Origin: Verticillium longisporum
Lineage: Eukaryota > Ascomycota > Sordariomycetes > Glomerellales > Plectosphaerellaceae
Length of the DNA: 64,000 nt
Assembly: GCA_019188255.1 (NCBI GenBank)
Contig: JAETXT010000004.1
Location: forward strand, 1,488,001-1,552,000
Direction: 5' to 3'
A program made the position numbers and the translations under genes. Positions 22,450 to 31,663 of the stretch are shown one piece after another; the first letter of the stretch is position 1; the number at the start of each line of letters is the position of its first letter. Below the pieces are notes generated by a model. That model saw only the letters and a program-made list of their open reading frames with translations. It had not been told where the DNA came from and ran no database searches.

Positions 22450-23070
22450 CTTGAATCATAGCAGCTGATTCTGGATGGTATATGATGTCAAGGGGTGTTC
22501 ATGTGAATTTTGGCGACGTGAGTGAGAGTGTGCTGTCGAGGTGGGGTCCGTTGTCGAAAAGTTCCAATCGACTGTGAAGCTCGATGGAGGGGCATACAGT
22601 GTGAGAGTGCCCCGCACTTGCAGAACGTCAGGGGTTGTGCTGTGTTTACAGTGCGAATAACGGAATACCACCCTCATGTCCTCGTGGATCGTGATGACCC
22701 TGGCATTGAGTCCTGCCCAGGGTGATGAAGCAGAACTGAGGTCCCTATGATTTCTGGGGTACGTACGAAAGTAATGCTACCGGGGTCTAACTGGACAAGT
22801 TGACAGAAGCACGACACATCTGGCCATGAGCTGTGTCATAGTAGCCAGGATCGACTGGCTGTCATTTTTTGATAATCGACTGAGATTATTATTTGAATAA
22901 TCAACTGCAATAGTTAGTTCCAAAGAGGTCAAAAGCACGGGAAGCTCTATCAAAACCCCCATCATCCCACTAGCAAGTGACATGGGTGGTTCATTCGAGG
23001 TGCAGCTCCTGGTGCAGCTCCTGGTGCAGCTCCTGATGCACGTAAAGCTGATATGCATCAAAACAGCGAG
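22450..23070. other. Left half of the former KEL3-DGAT2 intergenic region
   Basis: About 620 bp upstream of the KEL3 start. Three perfect tandem copies of the 12-mer gtgcagctcctg lie at 23000-23035. The 22860-22920 stretch is AT-rich. No gene was recognised. Confidence 0.4.
23000..23035. repeat. 12-bp tandem repeat, three copies
   Basis: The unit gtgcagctcctg is repeated three times without mismatch and followed by a partial, diverged copy. It lies 36 bp outside the retrotransposon target site, so it belongs to the host region. Confidence 0.85.
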
Positions 23071-23075
23071 CCAGT
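23071..23075. repeat. Target-site duplication, left copy (CCAGT)
   Basis: Five bases CCAGT immediately outside the left LTR match the five bases outside the right LTR (28949-28953), the expected footprint of integrase-mediated insertion. Confidence 0.92.
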
Positions 23076-23288
23076 TGTCACCACGGAATTGAACAAAGTG
23101 GATTGATTGTTGTTAAGGTACAAAAGGAGACTTCCAGAAGTCCAAACGAAGGTAATTGGTCAGATCCAGCATCGGTAAGGAGTCTTACCGGGGCGATAAC
23201 GACAGAACAAATGCATCAAATGAGGACTCCACATTTGGGATGAAAGTACTCCTGGGTCACAGAACAGAACCTTGCCTGATCGGCAACA
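23076..23288 (-). repeat. 3' LTR of the copia element
   Basis: 213 bp, TGT...ACA termini, and base-for-base identical to 28736-28948 by eye. In element sense it is the downstream LTR, lying about 630 bp upstream of the KEL3 start and in the same orientation as KEL3. Confidence 0.95.
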
Positions 23289-23297
23289 CACCCCCTC
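23289..23297 (-). other. Polypurine tract
   Basis: In element sense the bases just before the 3' LTR read GAGGGGGTG. A purine run directly abutting the 3' LTR is where plus-strand DNA synthesis is primed in LTR retroelements. Confidence 0.75.
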
Positions 23298-23493
23298 AGA
23301 TGGGTAGGCGAGCCTCTCTCTGACCATCTGAACCACGAAAGATCAGGCAGATGCCTGTTGGCGGCTTTTGGTAGAGAATTTGGTGCCTTTGGAACAGTTG
23401 GCGTTCTCAGGGCAGATGAAGGAAATCGTGCTTGTGAAGCAAATAAGGATGTGTGTAAGTGTTAGGAGAGGTGGGCGAAATTGAGCAAGCTGT

Positions 23494-26400
23494 TCACTGG
23501 TGGACCGCTGGTACGCACTCCATCTGCAGAAGCTTCACGAAGTTCTGATGCTTCTGAGTCGGGAGAATCTTTGTAAGCCCATCGCTCACTATCTTGTCAG
23601 TGCTCATCCAGTCCACGGATATCTTCCCCTGTCTGACTGTTTGTCGGATCCAAAGACGATGGATGTCAACATGCTTGAGCTTCGTAGTGGCTTGAGGCCT
23701 CTCACTAGTGAGTAACAGCAGCGTTTGGCGGTTATCACAGAACATCTGGATCGGAACCTTGCCATGAAAACGTAGCTGAAGCTCCTTGATCAGACGAAGA
23801 GTGGCAAGGTAGTTCCTCGCTGCGACACTGAGGGCCACCAGCTCAGCTTCGGTGCTAGAAGTGACCACGGATCGCTGCTTTGTAGCTTTCCAGTCAATTG
23901 GACCTCTAAAGAGCATGGTGGTGTATCCTTGTGAACTAAATCTGGTGATGGGATCATCGCCGAATGATGCGTCGCTCGCACAATACAGCGATGTAGAATG
24001 GTCTCCTGATCCTCCGTAGGACAGCGAGAGAGTCCTTGTGCGATAGAGGTAGCGGAGACAGTGGTCTGCTGCAAGGTGATGGAGTTCTGTCGGCCTGAGC
24101 AGAGACTCCGCAAGTCTTGAGGCAGCTTTGGCCACATCAGGTCGTGTTGTGGTTGCTGCGTAATTGATGGAACCAATTTTGCGTTGGTATAGTTGAATGG
24201 ATTCAGCAGAGGCTTCGTAATCCTTTGGAGCAGGTGCTGGGTCTGTTGATAGAGGCGTCAAATGACCTCTGGTGGATGGCTGGAGGTTGAGGTCCTTCAT
24301 CTTTTCAGTGATGTAGTTCTCCAGAGACAGCCAGAGCTTGCGCTGGCTACGATCTCTGACCACTCTGATGCCTAAGAACCATCTGACCTCGCCAAGTTCT
24401 CGCATCTCGAACAGAGACTTGAGCTGGCTCTTCAGCTCTTCGGCCGCTTGGCGATCCTCTTTGCGGTTCATGAGGATGATGTCGTCAACGTAGAAGAACA
24501 TGATCATGCCTCTGCCCATGAAGACACAGTTATCTTCCTCGAGAGCCACGAGGCCGATCTTCCGCATAGCCTCGGACAGCAGCTTGTGCCAGAGAAGCGG
24601 TGATCGGCGCAAACCGTACAAAGCTCTCTTCAGCTTGAAAATCGTGCGCCTCTGTGGAGCGCCCTTCTTCTGTTGCATCTCCTGCATGAGATCCCAGCCC
24701 TGAGGGGCCCAGACGTAGACTGTCTCGTCGAGGTGTGCATTTGGAAAGGCGTTGACGGCATCCAACTGGTGCGTGTCTAGGTCAAACTCTGCACAGATGG
24801 CCATCAACGTTCTGAACGTCTTGGCTGCCAGTGTCGACGCGTATGTTTCCATCTCATTCTTGGGCTGTTGGTCTCCTCGTACGCAGAGCCTGGCCTTGAA
24901 CTTGGTCACGTAGCCGGTGGAGTCAACCTTGTATTTCCAGACCCAGGTCAACCCGAGAACCTTGTGTATTTCCTGGTCGACCGATTCGAAGGGGACTTGC
25001 TCGATTGTGTCCATATTTTCAATGGTGTTGACCTCCTGGACGCTTGCTTCTAGCCACTGCTTTTTGTGATCAGAATGAAGCATCTCCTTCCAGGATCTTG
25101 GCTCCGCGGGCATATCTGTTCGGAGAAGCGGTTTCTTGTTCGATGGAGTCTGAGTGTGAAAGAATGAGTATTCCACGGTCAAATGTGATGATGGAGGCAT
25201 TTTCTTGCTGCGGCGGGCTCCTAGAGCCTGGTCGGTGGGGGTGCCGTCTTTGAACTGTGACGGCTTTCTGTCTCTAGCGCTCCTTCGAGTGCCTTGGATT
25301 TGTGTTGATGGCGACGGCTGTGGGGCTGGTGCCACTGATGGTCGGGCCTCCACAGTCTCTGTCTCGTCTTCAGCTGAACTTTGATCAGCTGGTGTGTGTT
25401 GAGGTGTTGATTCAGGGCTCCGAGCTACTTCGATAGTGTCTTCAATAGCCTCTTCAGTCACTTGAATGGTGTCTGGCACGGGGATCGTGTCTTCCACAGC
25501 ATCTTCAGCCCCTTGAATGGTGTCTATTACGGCATCTTCCACCCCCTCAGAGACAGCTGGCTGGCCTTGTCCAGTCTCCGTCTCTGGAGTTGGACGTGGT
25601 GACGGCAGGACATCATCTCTGCTGGCTGTGTGACCTTCCCGGGGTCGCAGTATCTCCGCGTTGATCTTTCCTCCAAGTTGGAATGTCCGGGCTTTCTCGA
25701 ACAGGTCGATGGTGGCAACATCGAACTCGTCAATGTCCAGTGACGAGTTGAAAGGATTCTGGGCGTCCGCAACGGGCACGTCCAAAGCCTGGAATTCGTC
25801 CTGTAGAATTGGCTTTGGGGATTGGGCGTCCTTGAAAACTGTGGACTCATCGAAACCCACGTCTCTTGTCCTCAATACTGCTTTCATCTCTGGAACCCAG
25901 ATTCTGTATATGTTGCTGCTGTCGTATCCACAGAGATAGCCGATGTGGGCTCTCGGAGCCAGCTTCTGCTTTCGGTTACGTCCCTCTTGGGCGTCTGCCG
26001 TGAGAGGATACGCCCTGCATCCGTATCTTCGCAGGTGAGCCAGGCCTGGAGCCGTAGTTCGAGCGGCAAGGCCCTTGGAGTTGAGCCAGTCGTTCAGCCT
26101 TCCTTCTGGTGTCGCCCACTGTAGGCGTCCCTTCGGCGTGAGATTGTGGAGATATGCAGCGGTTTGTACCACCTCTGGCCACAAATCCTCCGGGAACCCA
26201 GCAGCCGAGGTAAGGGTTCTTGCGATGGTGAATATCGTGCCTCCATTGCGTTCTGCGGCACCGTTCTGTTCTGGTGTCCTTGCGGCTGATCTCTCCAAGA
26301 GAATGCCGCGCTCTTCTGACCAAGTAACCAGATTGCTGCGTAGTGCTGAGTCCCAGTCAACTCTCAGGACCTTGATGACCAGATGGTACTGTCTCCAGAG

Positions 26401-28359
26401 AAACATCTCAAAGTTGATAAACGCCTGGAAGCCATCTGCTCTGGCAGGCAGAATCCTGACAACAATCTTCCCCGAATATGCGTCCGTTATTACAAGGCAC
26501 GACTCCATGCCGTTGTACGACTTCCCAGGGCTGAAGAAGTCCAGGTTGACGCGCTCAAATGGATTCGTCGTCGTGTACGTTGGCTGTCTCCGAGATACAA
26601 TCTTCTTGGATTTCGCTACCCCGCAAGACTCGCATTCGAATGTTGTTGGCCCTTTCACCCCAACTCCAGTACAGCTGTATGGCAGCTGCTGTATGGCCTC
26701 TGGGTGGGCATGAGCCAGCCGTTCGTGCCAGAGCCTCGAGTCGCTGACCATCGCGGCTCTCTGCTTCTTGGAGTGATAGAAGGAAGTGGTGCTATGTAGG
26801 GTGTTCACCGCATACTGGCCACCCTTCTCCTGAAGTGGGATCTCTGAGCCAGTGGCTGGGTTGAACAGCATGTTCCTGAGCGAGTCCAGTCCGAGTCCTT
26901 GGCGTTGGAGCTGCCTGGCTGAAATAAGCGTCGTCGGGTAGTCTTTGATGTACGAGACATCATGGCAGGTGATGCTGATGACGTTCTGCTTGCTGTCGAG
27001 GGTGTCGATGGCCATCGTGCCATGCCCTTCGACGGGGCTTGATTTGCCTCCTCCTGTGCTGTATCTTACAGTGTCGGTGGCCTCGCGAAAGTTGGTGAGG
27101 AGGTCTTTGTTGTTGGTTATATGGTTGGGTGTACCCGAGTCGATCAGGAACTCGTGACGGAGATCCCCTCCTCGGTTTGTCCGTTGAAACTCGTCCGAAT
27201 CAGCGACGGAGAAGTTGCTCATGAAGTTGGTGTACTCGTCATCGCAGCTCTGTTCATCATCGTCACCGAGGAAGTTGTTAAAAGCAGAGACGGCGACTCC
27301 ACTGGTGCCTCTTGCCTCCTGCCGCTTCTTTTTGTCCTCCTTGATTTTCTCGTTCCAGAATTGCAATGTGCTTGGCTTCATCCTTTTCTTCGCTTCGTCA
27401 ATGTAGTCCAGCAGGCTCTGATCGGATTGATAGCTCTTCTTCCTCCGGTGTTCTGCGATATTTGGGCACAGACAGATGGGCTGACACGCCTTGGGTGCCC
27501 TCTTCTGCTGTACACAGTCGCAGAATGGTCTGCGAGAAGGCGAGCTGTTTGGCTGTTGAGGAGAGTCACGATGGGAATCCTGGGCACTCGTCCGATCACT
27601 TTGACCATTCCGGTCCTTGCCCATGAAGGTCACCGAGTCGCTGTAGAAGGACGTCTGAGATGGCTTGGTGGTGAGGCGATGCGGTTGGTAGTCTCTAAGG
27701 TAGCTCTTGTACCTCAACGCCAGTACCTTCCCTCCATCACGATCATCCAGCTCCCGGCGAACTTGGTGGGCGCACTCTGCTTCGGCCCACCCTGGAGACA
27801 CGGAAAGAATTGCCCGAAGGAATTGAACATTTTGATCTGCGGCTTCTTTAAGCTGAGGAATCCCGTGCTTCTCAACTTCGATACAGAGTAGGATGAAGTC
27901 GTCAACCCACTTCTCATGGTCCATCTTCTTGATCATCGCCATATGCTCCTCCCAGCGCTGGCGAATGTATTGTTTCTGTCCCATGTCGGAAGGGGCGAAG
28001 TGGTCCTTCAACGCCTTGAGCCACTCCTGGCTGCTTTCCTCGTTCATGAAGACGGCCGAAAGGCTCCTGTCGACTGTGTTGAGGATGTATTTCTGGACCT
28101 CCTGGAGGCCCGCTGACTCCCTGTTGTAGATGTCCAAATGGATCTTGTACAACGTCAGCAGTGTGCTGAGATCTCGCGTCTCATCTTCGAATGACGGTGC
28201 TGTTGGCTTCTTGGCCCTCTTGGGCCGTCTGTCAGCCTCTTTGTCTGGGTCGACTAGATCCCAGGCCTCGTAGGAGGTCGCCACGGCTCTGACGGAGTTG
28301 AGCCATGTCCTCCATTCCTCCCTCCTTGTAAGTGTCACTCTGTGCTTACCAGAGTCCAT
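23494..28359 (-). CDS. Copia Gag-Pol polyprotein (1621 aa)
   Basis: A single frame encoding all retrotransposon functions. Residues 1-~390 are Gag-like; the cysteine cluster near residues 290-315 has CxC-x9-C-x3-C-x-C spacing, not a normal CCHC knuckle. The aspartic protease has LIDSGTPNHI (~404). The GAG-preintegrase finger has WHERLAH and CESCG. Integrase catalytic residues are in LDFFSPG (~602), VDWDSAL and EQNGAAERNGG. A Pro/Glu/Thr-rich linker (~860-1040) precedes reverse transcriptase, with DAVNAFPNAHLDETVYV and YVDD (~1287). RNase H has ASDASFG, STEAELVAL (~1501) and CDNRQTLLLL. Every catalytic motif is intact, so the element is a candidate for autonomous activity. It ends VPAVHQ about 200 bp before the 3' LTR. 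Confidence 0.96.
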   Translation of the reverse strand: MDSGKHRVTLTRREEWRTWLNSVRAVATSYEAWDLVDPDKEADRRPKRAKKPTAPSFEDETRDLSTLLTLYKIHLDIYNRESAGLQEVQKYILNTVDRSLSAVFMNEESSQEWLKALKDHFAPSDMGQKQYIRQRWEEHMAMIKKMDHEKWVDDFILLCIEVEKHGIPQLKEAADQNVQFLRAILSVSPGWAEAECAHQVRRELDDRDGGKVLALRYKSYLRDYQPHRLTTKPSQTSFYSDSVTFMGKDRNGQSDRTSAQDSHRDSPQQPNSSPSRRPFCDCVQQKRAPKACQPICLCPNIAEHRRKKSYQSDQSLLDYIDEAKKRMKPSTLQFWNEKIKEDKKKRQEARGTSGVAVSAFNNFLGDDDEQSCDDEYTNFMSNFSVADSDEFQRTNRGGDLRHEFLIDSGTPNHITNNKDLLTNFREATDTVRYSTGGGKSSPVEGHGTMAIDTLDSKQNVISITCHDVSYIKDYPTTLISARQLQRQGLGLDSLRNMLFNPATGSEIPLQEKGGQYAVNTLHSTTSFYHSKKQRAAMVSDSRLWHERLAHAHPEAIQQLPYSCTGVGVKGPTTFECESCGVAKSKKIVSRRQPTYTTTNPFERVNLDFFSPGKSYNGMESCLVITDAYSGKIVVRILPARADGFQAFINFEMFLWRQYHLVIKVLRVDWDSALRSNLVTWSEERGILLERSAARTPEQNGAAERNGGTIFTIARTLTSAAGFPEDLWPEVVQTAAYLHNLTPKGRLQWATPEGRLNDWLNSKGLAARTTAPGLAHLRRYGCRAYPLTADAQEGRNRKQKLAPRAHIGYLCGYDSSNIYRIWVPEMKAVLRTRDVGFDESTVFKDAQSPKPILQDEFQALDVPVADAQNPFNSSLDIDEFDVATIDLFEKARTFQLGGKINAEILRPREGHTASRDDVLPSPRPTPETETGQGQPAVSEGVEDAVIDTIQGAEDAVEDTIPVPDTIQVTEEAIEDTIEVARSPESTPQHTPADQSSAEDETETVEARPSVAPAPQPSPSTQIQGTRRSARDRKPSQFKDGTPTDQALGARRSKKMPPSSHLTVEYSFFHTQTPSNKKPLLRTDMPAEPRSWKEMLHSDHKKQWLEASVQEVNTIENMDTIEQVPFESVDQEIHKVLGLTWVWKYKVDSTGYVTKFKARLCVRGDQQPKNEMETYASTLAAKTFRTLMAICAEFDLDTHQLDAVNAFPNAHLDETVYVWAPQGWDLMQEMQQKKGAPQRRTIFKLKRALYGLRRSPLLWHKLLSEAMRKIGLVALEEDNCVFMGRGMIMFFYVDDIILMNRKEDRQAAEELKSQLKSLFEMRELGEVRWFLGIRVVRDRSQRKLWLSLENYITEKMKDLNLQPSTRGHLTPLSTDPAPAPKDYEASAESIQLYQRKIGSINYAATTTRPDVAKAASRLAESLLRPTELHHLAADHCLRYLYRTRTLSLSYGGSGDHSTSLYCASDASFGDDPITRFSSQGYTTMLFRGPIDWKATKQRSVVTSSTEAELVALSVAARNYLATLRLIKELQLRFHGKVPIQMFCDNRQTLLLLTSERPQATTKLKHVDIHRLWIRQTVRQGKISVDWMSTDKIVSDGLTKILPTQKHQNFVKLLQMECVPAVHQ

Positions 28360-28718
28360 CTTGAGGATCCCTGGGCGTTGTCGGAGACCGTCGGGGAGGT
28401 CGTTCGATGGTCGCGACTGATCGCGTGTATGTTGAATATCATCAATTGACCCCGCGTGTACTCAAGCCCTAGGCCACACGTCTCGGAGGTTCAATTGGTC
28501 TTGAGGAGCTGATTTCTCCTGCTTCGATGTGTCGTGGAGAGATGATCGCTCTCCTGGAGGATGTCGGTAACGGCCCTTGGCCAGTGGTCGTCAATGGCGA
28601 AACGTCGCGTCAATTGACTGTTGAAGTGCAGCGGCGATTCAGCTGTAGACAGCTTCGCAGCAGGCGTATTGGCCGTAGGCGCCCTGCTGTAGATATCGAA
28701 GGTCAAGGAGCTGTATCG

Positions 28719-28735
28719 TCGCCCGGGCTCATAAC
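28719..28735 (-). other. Primer-binding site matching initiator tRNA-Met anticodon arm
   Basis: Directly after the 5' LTR (element sense) the sequence is complementary to CGCCCGGGCTCATAAC, which contains the CUCAUAA anticodon loop of eukaryotic initiator tRNA-Met plus its 5' stem. It ends at the equivalent of tRNA position 39. Drosophila copia is known to prime from such a half-tRNA. A 3'-CCA-type site (TGGTATCAGAGC style) is absent. Confidence 0.75.
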
Positions 28736-28948
28736 TGTCACCACGGAATTGAACAAAGTGGATTGATTGTTGTTAAGGTACAAAAGGAGACTTCCAGAAG
28801 TCCAAACGAAGGTAATTGGTCAGATCCAGCATCGGTAAGGAGTCTTACCGGGGCGATAACGACAGAACAAATGCATCAAATGAGGACTCCACATTTGGGA
28901 TGAAAGTACTCCTGGGTCACAGAACAGAACCTTGCCTGATCGGCAACA
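28736..28948 (-). repeat. 5' LTR of the copia element
   Basis: 213 bp, identical to 23076-23288. It should carry the element's promoter firing leftward, i.e. away from DGAT2. Confidence 0.95.
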
Positions 28949-28953
28949 CCAGT
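28949..28953. repeat. Target-site duplication, right copy (CCAGT)
   Basis: Matches 23071-23075 exactly and completes the insertion footprint. Confidence 0.92.
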
Positions 28954-29393
28954 GTCCCTCGGCCTGCTGCTGGTGCTGGCCGATGCTAGCATTGGTGGTG
29001 CTAACTGCCAACGTCATCGTCTGAGCTGCGGCTGGACGCTCATGTCGCCTCCGTCACCGTCCGCGAGCGCGCGATTCCACAACGAAACTCTCCCCCCCCC
29101 AAAGTCTCAACCGAGACGACCGACCACCGCGGTTCGCTTTCCTACGTCTATTTTACCCTTTCAGCCCTTTCCCATCACGGCTTCACCCATCTTCTTCTAG
29201 CCGTCATTGTGCTGTTTTCCTTTTTCCTTCCTCCTTTATGACAGCACTGGACTCAGGTGCATGCCAGTCTGAGGCTGCCTCGTCGCATCCCTCCCTGCCA
29301 CTCGCTTTGCGCCTCGACCCTTCGACCTCTGCTCGTCGCCGTCGCATACCTGTCCGCCTCCTACAGCCACGAACCAGCCGTTGAACCCAAGAC
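28954..29393 (+). promoter_or_regulatory. Remaining DGAT2 upstream region
   Basis: About 440 bp between the retroelement and the DGAT2 start codon. The last 300 bp are C/T-rich, as in many fungal promoters. Anything upstream of this point is now 5.9 kb further away than before the insertion. Confidence 0.5.
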
Positions 29394-31131
29394 ATGGCGC
29401 CACACAGCAATGAGACGGCCAATTTCGGGGACGAAGCCAAGGTCGCCACCGCACCACCAGGTGAGCTGCCTCCCTCCTGCCGTCATCAAGGCCGTCACCA
29501 AGCTGCACTGGACGGCTACAGTCGCCATGTCTCGAAAGAAGTCTGCCCGACGTTCGGCTCCGACAAAAGACACAAATACGGACCGCAAGACCAAATATTC
29601 GCAGCAGGACATCTCCGTGGCTAACCATCATGTAGAAGCGCTCGAGTCGCAGGCCGAATCGAAGCCCGAAATGAAGTCCGACAAGAAGTCGGCAACGCAG
29701 CTCGAGAGCATCGTGCGCCCCGTCGCTGAAAGACAAGAATCGAGCCACGAGTACTCGGGCACAGTATGAGCAGCATCCCCCCGCGAAATCACCCCACACC
29801 GAAGCCGCTGACCATCGCAGGGTTTGGACGAGACACCTAAGAGCCCGACGCGCGGCCACTACAGAACACCCTCCCTCAACGCGGCAAGGCGCAGGGGGTC
29901 CAGGCAGGAGGATGGAGGCGCGACCAACTACGCCCGCGCCTCTGGGTCAGTTCGCAGCGACAACAGCGACGAGTCGGTTCACACGCTGGTCAACGGCGCG
30001 GGTCGCCACCAGGACGCCAAGGAGGTCGACGAAGACACGGGCTATCCGCCTCTGATACTGGCGGCACAGGGCCAAGGCCGGTACGAGAGGCACGCCTGGA
30101 AGGCTGGCGGCATCCGGTTCGTGCCGCTGCGCGTGCCTGTCGTGCGGCGGCTGCAGATGGCCGCCGTGCTGATGCACACCGTGTCGATCCTGGCCCTCGT
30201 CTCCTTCTTCTTCTTCCTCGCCGCGATCCCCCTCAACTGGCCTCTGCTCGTGCCGTACCTCATCCACCTCTCGCTGTCGACGGCGCCGTCTGACGGGCGG
30301 CTGCGCTTCCGGTCCGAGTTTCTGCGATCCCTGCCCGTATGGAGGCTATTCGCGGGCTACTACCCGGCCGAGCTGCACAAGACGTACGAGCTGCCGCCGA
30401 CGAGAAAGTACATTTTCGGGTACCACCCGCACGGCATCATCTCGCACGGCGCGTGGGCCGCCTTTGCGACCAACGCCCTCGGCTTCCGGGACAAGTTCCC
30501 GGGCATCACCAACACGCTGCTGACGCTCGACTCGAACTTCCGCATCCCCTTTTACCGCGACTGGATCCTGGCCATGGGCATCCGCTCCGTGTCGAAGGAG
30601 TCCATCTGGAACACGCTGACGCGCGGCGGGCCCAACAACGAGGGCATGGGCCGCGGCGTCACCATCGTCATTGGCGGCGCGCGCGAGTCGCTCGAGGCCC
30701 AGCCGGGCCACCTCCGCCTCATCATCAAGGGCCGCAAGGGGTTCATCAAGATGGCGCTGCGCACGGGCGCCGACCTCGTGCCCGTGCTGGCCTTTGGCGA
30801 GAACGACCTCTACGACCAGCTCAGCCCGCGGACGCACCCCATGGTGCACAGGATCCAAATGTTCTTGTTGAACGTGTTCAAGTTTACGCTGCCGGCGCTG
30901 CACGGACGCGGCATCCTCAACTACGACGTGGGCGTCATGCCGTACCGCCGGCCGCTCAACATTGTCGTCGGCAAGCCCATCCGCGTCGCGGCCGCCATGA
31001 CGCCGCAGCCGGACCAGGCGGATATCGACCGCTTGCATGCGCTGTACGTGGCCGAGCTGCAGAAGCTGTGGGAGACGTACAAGGACCAGTTTGCGAAGGA
31101 CCGCACGTCGGAGATGACGTTTATAGGCTAG
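29394..31131 (+). CDS. DGA1: Diacylglycerol O-acyltransferase, DGAT2 family
   Basis: Makes triacylglycerol from diacylglycerol and acyl-CoA at the ER and lipid-droplet surface. Exons 29394-29460, 29522-29763 and 29821-31131 join in phase to 539 residues; the junctions read TAPP/V/AMSRKK and EYSGT/GLDETP. The first ~200 residues are a hydrophilic fungal extension. A long hydrophobic hairpin (about 217-260, VLMHTVSILALVSFFFF onward) anchors the enzyme. The catalytic HPHG is at 305-308 inside IFGYHPHGIISHGAWAAF. Further family blocks are NEGMGRGVTIVIGGARESL, GRKGFIKMALRTGADLVPV and FGENDLY. The start at 29394 (MAPHSNETANFG) is the first ATG that splices into the frame; an internal Met at 29527 is possible. 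Its upstream region was split by the copia insertion. Confidence 0.93.
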
Positions 31132-31663
31132 CTTCGGGTGTCTGAATGGAGGTTTTCTTGCGTCGAACTTTCCTTTGTCTCGGGGCTTGGATCAGGCTGT
31201 ACAAGTGCCACGGGCTTGGCCAAGACCAAAAGCACAAGCGCGCCAGGGATGGAGATGGTGCATGGGAGCAAGCTGCGAGGAGCAAGCTTCAGGGTTCAAG
31301 GCAGGCTGGGTCGGATCGCGATTGTTTGGCCATGGAGTACCTGTAGGAATAGGGATATCAAGTTCAATTAATCCTGAGCAGCAGCATTATCTCGCACTCC
31401 CTCTCGTGACGGCTGGTGATCGTCAGTACGTGGTGTTGTGCCCTGGGTGATGGAGTCGAGGAAGGCGCCTCGAGGTCAGCTGACTTGGCGACCAAAGGGC
31501 GTGCATCGTGACGCGTCGACTCGGGTCAAACCTTGACTTTGGAACACGGCTCTTCCGCCAACACCCAGCACCTCCTACTCCTACGAACTGCCTCGTCCCT
31601 CGGTGCCATTGATTCCTCCAAAACCTCCCTCACAAATCCGAAGCTAGCATCATCTTGCCGGGC
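31132..31663. other. Intergenic region between DGAT2 and APN1
   Basis: About 530 bp holding the DGAT2 3' UTR and the APN1 promoter. No other gene or RNA was seen. Confidence 0.4.

Larger units (their letters stand above)
23076..28948 (-). mobile_element. Complete Ty1/copia-type LTR retrotransposon
   Basis: A 5873-bp element with identical 213-bp LTRs at both ends, a 5-bp CCAGT target duplication, a primer-binding site, a polypurine tract and one uninterrupted gag-pol frame in the order protease, integrase, reverse transcriptase, RNase H. That order and the motif style (DSG protease, GAG-preintegrase zinc finger, YVDD) define the copia superfamily. It is transcribed leftward. The absence of stops, frameshifts or C-to-T transition decay, with perfect LTR identity, indicates insertion very recently on an evolutionary scale and escape from repeat-induced point mutation so far. 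It sits between the divergent KEL3 and DGAT2 genes. Confidence 0.97.
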
